A stretch of DNA of 64,000 bases from CAVQBP01 sp964448105. Its GTDB lineage: Bacteria; Bacteroidota; Ignavibacteria; Ignavibacteriales; Ignavibacteriaceae. A program made the position numbers and the translations under genes. The DNA is taken from the NCBI GenBank assembly GCA_964448105.1, contig CAYUVK010000006.1:1-64000 (forward strand), given 5' to 3'. Under the pieces are notes generated by a model, which saw nothing but the letters and a program-made list of their open reading frames with translations, was not told the origin of the DNA and searched no databases. Positions 1-8,112 of the stretch are shown one piece after another (the stretch's first letter is position 1; every line of letters starts with the position of its first letter).

Positions 1-833
1 AAACCAATTTAAAAGTTTAAAAAGGTAGGTAATCCCAATTATACTTTCAAATTTACTAATATAAATATTCTCTTGTTGGAATTGAGCAATATATTTACGG
101 CTATTACGTGCTAATGCAAGGGAGATTCCAAATTGATCTATATCCCTTCCCGGAATTAATCCGGTATAATTTACTCCAGCACCTAAATATCTGTCTACCT
201 TATTTATATTTTTATTCGACATTCCGATTCTTAAAAACGCTGCAAGTCCTTCACCAGGATTTTCAGCTTCGCTCCAAAGAAATTTTTCAGCAGAAAAATA
301 AATTCCATAATTTCCTTTTTGATAAACGGGGTTTCCGGAAATATCTGTATTTAAAAGTTCTTTAAATCCGGATGTATAATTCCAGCCACCTAAAGAATAT
401 TTTTCATAATCTTTTCCAAAGTTATCTTCATTTTTTATAATCCCGGTTTCTGCACCTAATAAGAAACCATCATTCTCATTTAATATGATTTGAGTTCCAA
501 CCGGATTATTGGGATTGCCGGGGATCCCGTCAAGTCCCAATTAAACATTTTACTAAAATTAATTTTAAGATTCGGTTTGAAAAGACCAATATAAGCCGAC
601 CCGGTTTTTATTCCTCCGGAAATATTTTTTAAGAAATCATTTGTGAAATTGACATTTAAATTAATTCCGTAGTCTTTTAAACTATTTTTAATTCCGCCTT
701 TATTCCGGTCTTTTTGCTGTAAAGACTGCTCATGCTTAATACAACTTTTTAGAATATAGAACGAGTGAGATTCAATTCTTTTTGCAAGAAGTAAAACTAA
801 AATTATATGATTAAAGAGTATTAACTTTTTCAT
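1..833 (-). pseudogene. OprB-like carbohydrate porin, internally deleted and frameshifted; runs off window start
   Basis: Reading leftwards from an ATG at 833, a short N-terminal part (signal-like segment, then LKDYGINLNVNFTNDF and SAYIGLFKPNL, the typical start of OprB-type barrels) stays open to about position 545. There the sense jumps to another minus-strand frame that continues to position 1 with GIPGNPNNPVGTQ, NENDGFLLGAE and GWNYTSGFKELL, which is the second half of the same family. The second frame has a TAA immediately upstream of the junction, so it cannot start on its own. In intact OprB proteins these two blocks are separated by well over 100 residues, so I infer an internal deletion as well as a frame change. 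The barrel would have been an outer-membrane sugar porin. A sequencing error could explain the frameshift but not the missing middle. Confidence 0.65.
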
Positions 834-897
834 TTGCAGTTTTCTCATCAAAAACAAAAAATGATAATAAGTTTACTGAACAAAGATTTTTAGACTT

Positions 898-1830
898 CTA
901 TCCGTATGATCGGGTTAAACTCTTGCGTTGAGCAAAAGTATAAGAACCTAATACAATAACCGCAGCTGATATTTGTGCAATCAATCCCTGCAGATTTGGG
1001 AAAACAGCAAACCACATCCCAAGCCATGAAGGTAAAGATATGTTAATTGGCGTGGTAGGTATCCAGTTTGCTTGCTGCATTTCCTGTACACTTTCTCCAA
1101 CCATAACTAAAATTACAACACCAAGTAAAACCCCGGTGAGTATAAGCATCTTCTTATAGGGAAGATGTTCGTGTGCAATGAATGTAAGCACGGCAACAAT
1201 TGCAGTTAAAAACAATCCGATTGCAGCACCGATTAGTACAATATTATTTCCATCTCTAAGTCTTAATTGTTGTAAGAACAAAACAATTTCGAATCCTTCA
1301 CGGTATATTGCAGTAAAGCCGAGAAGAACAAATCCCTGGAACATACGGTAACTGCTTTTATCAGGGGATTGAATCAAACGTCTTCCCCTGCTTGTATGAC
1401 GGGTAATCCAGCCGGTCCAGTAAATTTTATGAAAGAACCAGTTCATAACCAGAAGTAACACAATAATAGCCAAAAGACCTGTCGCAGCTTGGATATCCAG
1501 CTCAGGTAAATTAATATCTGAAAGGATTTCAACAACTATAAACCAGGTGGCAACAGTTGCAATTAATCCTAATCCGGTACCAACAGTAATCCCCTTATCA
1601 TAATTTTTTTGCTGTTTTCTTTTAACTGTAGCAATAATTGCCGAAAGAACAAGGATTGCTTCAAGGCCTTCCCGGAAAACAAGCAGTCCGCAGCTTAGTA
1701 TGGCAGCTGTTGTATTTAAATTTTTTATTGTTGGATCCGGAACACCGGAAAATATAATAGCCTGCCAAATAATTATTCCAAGTATTAATATAACTCCAAA
1801 TGCAATTAAAACGTTTTTAAATTTCATCAT
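898..1830 (-). CDS. FTR1-family high-affinity iron permease
   Basis: About 310 residues with roughly seven hydrophobic helices. The two family-defining REXXE iron-binding motifs are visible: REGLE in the first core helix (about residue 57) and REGFE in the fourth (about residue 180). FTR1 permeases carry iron across the inner membrane, usually Fe(III) in fungi and Fe(II)/Fe(III) with periplasmic partners in bacteria (EfeU type). No EfeO or EfeB partner lies beside it. The longest frame starts at a TTG at 1839; the ATG pair at 1830/1827 is the more believable start, although no strong ribosome site precedes either. It is monocistronic in appearance, with a 430-base gap upstream. Function is secure; substrate redox state is not. 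Confidence 0.9.
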   Translation of the reverse strand: MMKFKNVLIAFGVILILGIIIWQAIIFSGVPDPTIKNLNTTAAILSCGLLVFREGLEAILVLSAIIATVKRKQQKNYDKGITVGTGLGLIATVATWFIVVEILSDINLPELDIQAATGLLAIIVLLLVMNWFFHKIYWTGWITRHTSRGRRLIQSPDKSSYRMFQGFVLLGFTAIYREGFEIVLFLQQLRLRDGNNIVLIGAAIGLFLTAIVAVLTFIAHEHLPYKKMLILTGVLLGVVILVMVGESVQEMQQANWIPTTPINISLPSWLGMWFAVFPNLQGLIAQISAAVIVLGSYTFAQRKSLTRSYG

Positions 1831-2154
1831 AGTAAACAAATAATATTATAACATATATATTAAACATGTTGTTATTTATTTAACAAAATTTTAAATTTCA
1901 GAAATCATGATGCAGTGTAAATACCATAATTATTAGGAGCAGACTATTATATTTAAGCTGTTAGAACAATAGCTATGTTGGGTAAAATAGACTGGAAATT
2001 TTAGATATTTATTTTTGCCTAAATTAGGTATGTTTTAATTATTACGAAATCTAAGATATATCTGATTTTAGTTGATATTTTTTTGATACACATTTTTCGG
2101 GTAGGATTCTTCTGATATTTTAAAAAGATAAATCAATAATTAAATATTCGGAAT

Positions 2155-2239
2155 TGGAAAGTAATAAGCTGCCATTCATATAAGAGCAGTAACTAAAAGG
2201 ATCTTTTAGTCAGATTTTACTACATCTTATTACTTTCCA
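2155..2239. repeat. 85-base palindromic structure in a 440-base gap
   Basis: A perfect 14-bp inverted repeat (TGGAAAGTAATAAG at 2155-2168 against its complement at 2226-2239) encloses a second perfect 8-bp hairpin (ACTAAAAG-GAT-CTTTTAGT, 2192-2210). The rest of the gap between 1831 and 2270 shows no coding potential. The element lies just after the stop of the DUF2911 gene on the minus strand, so it may end that transcript, or it may be a small mobile palindrome (MITE or REP type). There is no U-tract that would decide for a terminator. Confidence 0.55.
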
Positions 2240-2270
2240 TTAAATATAAAATATCTATTCTAAAAAATAT

Positions 2271-2855
2271 TTAGTCAACGGTCGAAATATTAAACGGTAC
2301 TTTTAATTTTTCCCATCGCAAATAAGCAGTACAGGAAGTTCCCGCCAAGTTATCAAACCCATAAGATAACCATTCCTGGAAAGGAGCTTCAACAGGTGTT
2401 ACATTTATTCTAAGAGCATCATCCTTCTTATCATAGTCGAAACTGCCCCAGAGTTTTGTATTCTTATTAAATATTACAACCCATTCTTTTGGGGATGGAA
2501 TGAATTGCATACTGTATTTCCCGGCAGGTAATTTATTCCCATTAACCATAACATCTTTACTGAATTCAATAGTAGTACATTCATTGGCACCTCCCCGCCA
2601 TGGAAAAGGTTTATTATGTGATTCATTATCGCCTGGTGCTAATCCGTAAGGGACTAAATCGCCCCAAATTTTTCTTCCTTTTACTCCTGGCCTGCTGTAA
2701 GAAATATTTATATCTGTATCGACTCCAATTCTCTGGAATACACCCGCTTTTAAACTCAGACGCGGTTTATCTTTTTGCTGCCCTTGAGCTGCAGTAACAA
2801 AAGATATAAATAATATTAAAGAAATCGCACCGATAAAAAGTTTAAATTTTTTCAT
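2271..2855 (-). CDS. DUF2911 family secreted protein
   Basis: 194 residues with an N-terminal signal peptide (MKKFKLFIGAISLILFISF, cleavage near the AQGQ segment). The body matches DUF2911 by its recognisable pattern: ISYSRPGVKGRKIWG, LVPYGLAPGDNES, WRGGANECTTIEFSKDV, NGNKLPAGKYS and a C-terminal WEKLKVPF. The family is common in Bacteroidota and has no established function; members are exported and often found next to unrelated genes. Length is normal. Start is the ATG preceded by AGAGAGGAG. Neighbours give no functional clue. Confidence 0.85.
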   Translation of the reverse strand: MKKFKLFIGAISLILFISFVTAAQGQQKDKPRLSLKAGVFQRIGVDTDINISYSRPGVKGRKIWGDLVPYGLAPGDNESHNKPFPWRGGANECTTIEFSKDVMVNGNKLPAGKYSMQFIPSPKEWVVIFNKNTKLWGSFDYDKKDDALRINVTPVEAPFQEWLSYGFDNLAGTSCTAYLRWEKLKVPFNISTVD

Positions 2856-3096
2856 GACTCCTCTCTTTATTTTATGATTATAATTTTATAACCGGAATGT
2901 TTCATTCTTAAAGCTAAAATAATAAGAAAAATCTATCGATAAGATTGTGATAGGAAAAACATACCAAACCTGATTTTTGTAAATCTTTTATTTTAGAAAT
3001 ACCGGGAAGGAGAAATACCGACAAAGCAAACGTATGGATGCATGATCAGAAGGTTGCACACTCTTGAACTTAAACTTACACTTGAACTTTCTACTA

Positions 3097-4038
3097 TTAC
3101 CTGTTCATCATTCTTCCCATCATCCAGGCATGAGCTGCAGCCATATCAATTCTCATCCCGATATATTCTTCTCCAACAAATCCCCGGCCCATCATTCCGC
3201 CCATCATTCCATTCATTCCTCCCATCATTCCACCTCTATTTTTACTAGCTAGATTTTCCTTGGGAATTGAATCTATGTAATAAACTACATCCCAAATATC
3301 TTTTGGTTTAATAACGCCAAAGTAGGAGATCATAGGAGTTCCTTCAATTCCATTATTAATAATTTTATAAATCCACTCGGGTGAATTTGCTCTTTTTAAT
3401 GGTTTATACGTCAGGTTGGCTGGAAGAATTGGTTTCCCTTTATAATTAACCAGCTTTTTTGCAGACGGTCCGTCCCCTTTTGCATCTTTACCATGACAGC
3501 TTACACAATTTACATCAAATAACTTTTTCCCCGAACTAATTAGAGAATTTATTACTTCAGGTTTAGGAGGAATATTTATTGGAGCACCAATTTTTTCTTC
3601 TTTCGGTGCAAACGATAAAACATATTTTGCTACTTCATGCATTTGAACTTTATTTAATTGTAACTGTGGAATCATAGCAGTTGTTCGTACACCTAATTTT
3701 AAAGTACTAATAATATCATCTACAGTTGGCAGTGTTCCATAAGGAGTGGATTTAAATTTATATATCCCGGATGTAAAATCGGTGGGCTTAATTTTCATTT
3801 CATAAGCATAAGCTCCTTGTCCGTCCCCTTTATTGCCATGACATGCTGCACAATATGCATCATATATTTGCCGACCATCGGATAAACTGTCAGACATTAA
3901 GAATCCGGCCAAATCTGAACTCATAATTTTAGAAGTTTTAATCGATTCTTTCTTGACAGGATTTTTATAAGCCGTGGTTATTAAAAAGATGCTTACAATT
4001 ATAATAGCCGGAAAAAGAACTTTTATACTGTGAATCAT
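3097..4038 (-). CDS. Diheme c-type cytochrome with Met-rich C-terminus
   Basis: Two c-type heme sites, CAACH (about residue 63) and CVSCH (about residue 180), each in a class I-type domain, follow a single N-terminal membrane anchor or signal (MIHSIKVLFPAIIIVSIFL). The open frame extends 44 codons further upstream to 4170, but the ATG at 4038 directly precedes the signal sequence and is chosen here. The tail is unusual: GGMMGGMNGMMGGMMGRG then HAWMMGRMMNR, a Met-rich stretch resembling copper-binding segments. It ends a three-gene run on the minus strand with the monoheme cytochrome at 4420 and the KDCCK microprotein at 4284. A periplasmic electron-carrier role is inferred; the physiological partner is unknown. 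Confidence 0.85.
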   Translation of the reverse strand: MIHSIKVLFPAIIIVSIFLITTAYKNPVKKESIKTSKIMSSDLAGFLMSDSLSDGRQIYDAYCAACHGNKGDGQGAYAYEMKIKPTDFTSGIYKFKSTPYGTLPTVDDIISTLKLGVRTTAMIPQLQLNKVQMHEVAKYVLSFAPKEEKIGAPINIPPKPEVINSLISSGKKLFDVNCVSCHGKDAKGDGPSAKKLVNYKGKPILPANLTYKPLKRANSPEWIYKIINNGIEGTPMISYFGVIKPKDIWDVVYYIDSIPKENLASKNRGGMMGGMNGMMGGMMGRGFVGEEYIGMRIDMAAAHAWMMGRMMNR

Positions 4039-4283
4039 CTTTACTCTTAAAAAAATTAGTTTTCGGGAAAAAAATAAGAATCGATATTCGGGCATAATAT
4101 TTATCTTTCGGTTAATCACTTTGTAAATATAATTATTTAGATAAAGTACCAATTTGATCTGCAAGACCAATTTAAATCGAAGTGAACTTCATCATTTTTG
4201 TGTTTTATAGAATTTTCAAAGATTAAGATAAGAGGAATTATCACGATAGGAAAGATGGAACGGAAAATCTTTTTTTGCTTTGG

Positions 4284-4385
4284 CTATTTACAGCAGTCTT
4301 TTCCTTTGCCGGCACTAGAAAATTTTTTATAAATAAGAAACCCGCCTATACCTAATAAAACCACCAATACTGATATTTCCACCAA
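4284..4385 (-). CDS. 33-residue single-helix protein ending in KDCCK
   Basis: A very small frame lying between two cytochrome genes. From a TTG at 4385 (or GTG at 4382; an in-frame TAA precedes them and there is no ATG) it encodes a hydrophobic helix of about 17 residues (ISVLVVLLGIGGFLIYKK) followed by FSSAGKGKDCCK and a stop. GGGA lies 5-8 bases upstream of the two candidate starts. A clear paralogue occurs at 38139-38237 in the copper operon, with the same length, same helix and identical KDCCK end; this conservation is the main argument that both are real genes. It resembles the short FeoB-associated Cys-rich membrane proteins. The vicinal cysteines suggest a metal or copper-chaperone role on one membrane face; this is inference. 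Confidence 0.6.
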   Translation of the reverse strand: MVEISVLVVLLGIGGFLIYKKFSSAGKGKDCCK

Positions 4386-4419
4386 TTAAGTCCCAATTTT
4401 TCAATAATTAATTAATATT

Positions 4420-4869
4420 TTACTTTTTTGGTTTAGCTTTTTGATTTCCTAACTGCCTGATGTAATTTACTAATTGCCAGCGCTGCTCTTCTGAAAAGGC
4501 TTGTTTATATGCAGCCATTGCACCTTTCCCGTTGCTGATTTTCCAGAATAATGCACCATCACTTTGCTTTTGAACATTAGGAGACGTCAAATTTGCAGGT
4601 TTAGTATCGATCATTTCTGCTGTTGGACCATCACCATTACCGGACATTCCATGACATGTAGAACAATTTTGAACAAATAAATCCTCACCTTTATGGGCAG
4701 CTTCTTTTATCCCTGTTAAGGGATTTTTAACCTTATCGGCAGATTTGGGAGCTGTCCAGGATGCAGTCGTATCACTCTTGTTAAAGATTATTTTTTTTGT
4801 TCCTGTTTCTTTCCCGCTCAGAGGAATTAAGAATGGACAAATTATTAAAAGTATAATTATTAGTTTCAT
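4420..4869 (-). CDS. Monoheme class I cytochrome c
   Basis: 149 residues: signal peptide (MKLIIILLIICPFLIPLSG), a linker, then one cytochrome c domain with heme site CSTCH (about residue 70) and GNGDGPTA, the loop typical of small soluble cytochromes. NLTSPNVQ and a C-terminal helix ending VNYIRQLG complete the fold; a Met in GAMAAYK is a plausible sixth ligand. It is the first gene of a minus-strand run with the KDCCK microprotein 35 bases downstream and the diheme cytochrome beyond. A periplasmic electron shuttle is expected. Confidence 0.88.
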   Translation of the reverse strand: MKLIIILLIICPFLIPLSGKETGTKKIIFNKSDTTASWTAPKSADKVKNPLTGIKEAAHKGEDLFVQNCSTCHGMSGNGDGPTAEMIDTKPANLTSPNVQKQSDGALFWKISNGKGAMAAYKQAFSEEQRWQLVNYIRQLGNQKAKPKK

Positions 4870-5267
4870 ATAATTGTTTTATTTATTGCTAAATTGAATG
4901 CAATTTTTAGTAATGAAATTTTAAGAAATAAGAAACAGCTAGTTATTAATTCCCTTCATAATTTTCACTATTAAATATAAACTTTTCAAGATTATTAATT
5001 AAAGCAAGTAAAAAAATATATAAAATTTGTGATGCAGTTTATATACATATTTATATATAAATGATGAGAGTCAATGTAAATCCTAAATTTAGTAATGACG
5101 GTATAATCCTAAGAAGAAACTTCCTATACTAATTTCAATTAATATTTGTTTTGAATAATTATGACTTAATCAAGTATTAGTTTGAAGTTAACAATATTAA
5201 AAATTAAATTTGAAATAATAATCGCTACTTGTCTTTTAATTTTTTACTAATGAACTGAAATTGCCGA
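4870..5267. other. 398-base divergent intergenic region
   Basis: Lies between the cytochrome cluster (minus) and the cyclase gene (plus), so it must hold both promoters. It is very AT-rich, with an alternating TATATACATATTTATATATA-like stretch near 5040. I find no convincing small gene, RNA or operator; a 23-codon frame near 5062 looks like chance. Confidence 0.4.
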
Positions 5268-7220
5268 ATGAGTATCTCATCTGTAAGGATGCTGGCCGCC
5301 ATTATGTTTACAGATATGGTTGGTTATACGGCTTTAATGCAAAAAGATGAAAAAAAAGCCAAATCCCTCAGGGACCGGCATAGGAGTGTTTTAGAAGAAG
5401 TTATTACCAAGCATCAAGGAAAAATATTACAATACTACGGTGATGGTACCTTGATAATATTCGGCAGCGCCATAGAATCAGTTTTGTGTGCTGTAGAAAT
5501 ACAAACAGAACTCCAAAAGGAACCGGTAATACCTTTAAGAATTGGGATACATTCTGGTGATATTGTTTACGATGATGAAGGGATCTATGGCGACGGAGTT
5601 AATATTGCCTCAAGGATTGAAACTCTTTCGGTTTCAGGAGCCGTTTTAATTTCCGATAAATTATTTGAAGAAATAAGAAACCACCCTTCCTTATCTGCTG
5701 AATCATTAGGAAGTTATCAATTAAAAAATGTTATTGAGCCTATTGAAATTTTTGCATTAACAAATCCCGGGTTGAAAATTCCCTCACAACTCCAACTAAA
5801 GATTAAAGCAGGTTTTAAAGAAAAAAATAGTATAGCTGTTCTCCCGTTTATTAATATGAGCACAGATCCGGAAAATGAATATTTTAGCGATGGAATTACA
5901 GAAGAAATATTGAATGCTTTAACAAAAGTTGAAGGATTAAAAGTTACATCCCGAACCTCATCTTTTGCATTTAAAGGAAAGAATGAAGACATAAGAGAGA
6001 TTGGTACAAAATTAAATGTAAATTCTGTCCTTGAAGGAAGCGTAAGAAGGTTTGGGAATAAGGTTAGAATTACAGCACAGTTAATAAATACTAAGGACGG
6101 GTATCATATCTGGTCGGAAGTTTTTAATAGAAACCTTGAGGATATATTTGAAGTTCAGGATGAAATTTCCAGGAAAATTGCAAATAAATTAAGAGAAAGA
6201 CTGACCGGTAAATGTGCGGGTGAATGTTTGGTTAAAACTCCAACCGACAATCTTAATGCATATAATGATTATTTAAAAGGAATTTTTTATTTCAATAAGT
6301 GGACTCCTGAAGATGTTGCAAAATCTATTACCTTCTTTAATGAAGCAATTAAAAAAGAAGAAAATTTTGCTTTACCTTATTCTAGTTTATCAAATAGTTA
6401 CGTGGTTTTAGCAGCTACCGGAAGCATGAAACCAATAACTGCATACGAGCACGCAAAGCAATATGCCTTAAAAGCTCTTGAAAAAGATAAGGACTTAACC
6501 GAATCTCATATTTCACTAGCACTTGTAAAAATGTTTTATGATTGGGATTGGGACGGTGCATTAAAATCTCTAGAAACCGCCAGGGAATTAAATCCCGGTG
6601 CTGCATATGTTCATTATGCATATTCATATTTTTACAGGGCGATTGGAAAAATAGATGAGTGTATAGAAGAAACTGTAAAAGCTCACAACCTTGATCCTTT
6701 ATCTTTAATTATAAATAATACCCTCGGCGAAAATTTTCTTTTTGCGGAAAGATTTGAAGATGCTGTAAAACAGTTAAAAATGACTTTAGAATTGGACCCC
6801 AATTTCAGGAGCGCTATCTGGAATTTAGGTTTTGTTTATTTATTTATAGGTAATTACAAAAAAGCGCTCGATCTATTTAAGGAAGCACAGAAGCAATGTG
6901 GGGATGATTTAAAAGGATTCAAAGGACAGGCTCCTATCGGTTTTGCTTATGCCTTAATGGGAGATATAAAAGCCGCGGAAGAGTGCATAAAGAAAATTAA
7001 AGAAAGAGAAGATGCAAATCCCGATATCCCCCTGAACCTTGATTATGCACTTATCTACAAGGGATTGAAAGATTATGATAAGGTGTTTTACTATCTTGAA
7101 AAAGCCACAGAAGAAAAAAACGGAGGTATTCTCTTTATTGGTAAAAATCCGGGGTGGAAAGACATTCATTCCGATCCCCGTTTTAAAGCTATCATGAAAA
7201 GAGTTGGTCTTATTCAATAA
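5268..7220 (+). CDS. Class III adenylate/guanylate cyclase with TolB-like and TPR regions
   Basis: 650 residues in three parts. Residues about 5-170 are a class III nucleotide cyclase domain: FTDMVGYT carries the first metal Asp, YYGDGTLIIFG the second, and GDGVNIASRIE the Asn/Arg transition-state pair. Residues about 185-320 form the PFINMSTDPENEYFSDGI domain (FlgO/TolB N-terminal-like) that usually follows this cyclase type and makes multimers with VLEGSVRR. The rest is TPR helices. No signal peptide or membrane span, so it is cytoplasmic. Such cyclase-TPR proteins are common in Ignavibacteria and rhizobia; the signal sensed is unknown. The product could be cAMP or cGMP, and I cannot decide from sequence. 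No cNMP-binding gene is adjacent. Confidence 0.88.
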   Translation: MSISSVRMLAAIMFTDMVGYTALMQKDEKKAKSLRDRHRSVLEEVITKHQGKILQYYGDGTLIIFGSAIESVLCAVEIQTELQKEPVIPLRIGIHSGDIVYDDEGIYGDGVNIASRIETLSVSGAVLISDKLFEEIRNHPSLSAESLGSYQLKNVIEPIEIFALTNPGLKIPSQLQLKIKAGFKEKNSIAVLPFINMSTDPENEYFSDGITEEILNALTKVEGLKVTSRTSSFAFKGKNEDIREIGTKLNVNSVLEGSVRRFGNKVRITAQLINTKDGYHIWSEVFNRNLEDIFEVQDEISRKIANKLRERLTGKCAGECLVKTPTDNLNAYNDYLKGIFYFNKWTPEDVAKSITFFNEAIKKEENFALPYSSLSNSYVVLAATGSMKPITAYEHAKQYALKALEKDKDLTESHISLALVKMFYDWDWDGALKSLETARELNPGAAYVHYAYSYFYRAIGKIDECIEETVKAHNLDPLSLIINNTLGENFLFAERFEDAVKQLKMTLELDPNFRSAIWNLGFVYLFIGNYKKALDLFKEAQKQCGDDLKGFKGQAPIGFAYALMGDIKAAEECIKKIKEREDANPDIPLNLDYALIYKGLKDYDKVFYYLEKATEEKNGGILFIGKNPGWKDIHSDPRFKAIMKRVGLIQ

Positions 7221-7237
7221 TAATTATTAAAATTAAA

Positions 7238-8074
7238 TTGAAATTAAAAACTTATACACAGATATTCTTAATCCTACTGCTCGCTAATAAATATATTTTA
7301 CCTCAGCCGCATTTAAATGATTATAATTTAAAAAATCTAAAACAATTTAAAATATCTGCTTATTTAAAAGAGATATCCGGATTAGCTGCTTCAGATGACG
7401 GCAGAATCTTTTGCCATGATGATGAAAGAGGAATTGTCTATCAATTAGATTATGCGGATGGAAAAATTGTAAAAAGGTTCGCTATCGGAAATAGCATTCC
7501 TAACCGGGATTTTGAAGGTATAGCCATCGTAAAGGATAAATTTTATCTAATTGCAAGCTCCGGTGATATTTACGAATTTAATGAAGTTAAGAACGGGAAA
7601 AATTCAAAAAGTAAAATATATAAAACAGGCTTGACCGTTAGTAATAATATTGAAGGATTATGTTATGATCCTTTGACTAATTCCCTGCTGATTGCCTGCA
7701 AAGGATATCCAGGCAAAAATTTAAAAGGATACCGAGCTGTATATTCTTACAACCTCAAAGAGAAAAAATTAAAATCCAAACCACGGTTTCTTTTATCAAT
7801 TAAACATCTTGATAAAAAATACGGATTGAAAAACTTTTCTCCAGCGGCAATAGAATACAATTTAAAAACAGGTACATTTTTCATACTCAGTTCTCAAGTA
7901 AAAGCTGTAATTGAAGTATCGCCAGATGGAAATGTTTTAAATGGGATATCTCTCTCCGGAAAAACTCACGACCAGCCTGAGGGAATAACATTTACAAAAG
8001 AAATGAAAATGTTAATATCTGACGAAGGGAGAGAAGGTCATGGAACTATTACTATTTATGAATTGAAGGATTGA
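7238..8074 (+). CDS. SdiA-regulated-type secreted beta-propeller protein
   Basis: 278 residues starting at a TTG (no ATG is available before the signal peptide LKTYTQIFLILLLANKYILP). The body carries the SdiA-regulated/phytase-like pattern: EISGLAASDDGRIFCHDDE, RDFEGIAI, NNIEGLCYDP, SPAAIEYN and DQPEGITFT, with acidic and His residues recurring at blade edges. The family is periplasmic or surface-exposed, with a suggested carbohydrate or phosphate-related role that is not proven. It follows the cyclase gene by 17 bases and is probably co-transcribed; convergent with the next gene. Confidence 0.8.
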   Translation: MKLKTYTQIFLILLLANKYILPQPHLNDYNLKNLKQFKISAYLKEISGLAASDDGRIFCHDDERGIVYQLDYADGKIVKRFAIGNSIPNRDFEGIAIVKDKFYLIASSGDIYEFNEVKNGKNSKSKIYKTGLTVSNNIEGLCYDPLTNSLLIACKGYPGKNLKGYRAVYSYNLKEKKLKSKPRFLLSIKHLDKKYGLKNFSPAAIEYNLKTGTFFILSSQVKAVIEVSPDGNVLNGISLSGKTHDQPEGITFTKEMKMLISDEGREGHGTITIYELKD

Positions 8075-8112
8075 AAAATTAAATGATTACAAGATTGAAA
8101 GATTATTAATTG

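Noticed and set aside
3042..3252. Two plus-strand frames overlapping the cytochrome C-terminus
   Set aside because: They are antisense shadows of the Met-rich repeat, giving low-complexity His/Ser strings.
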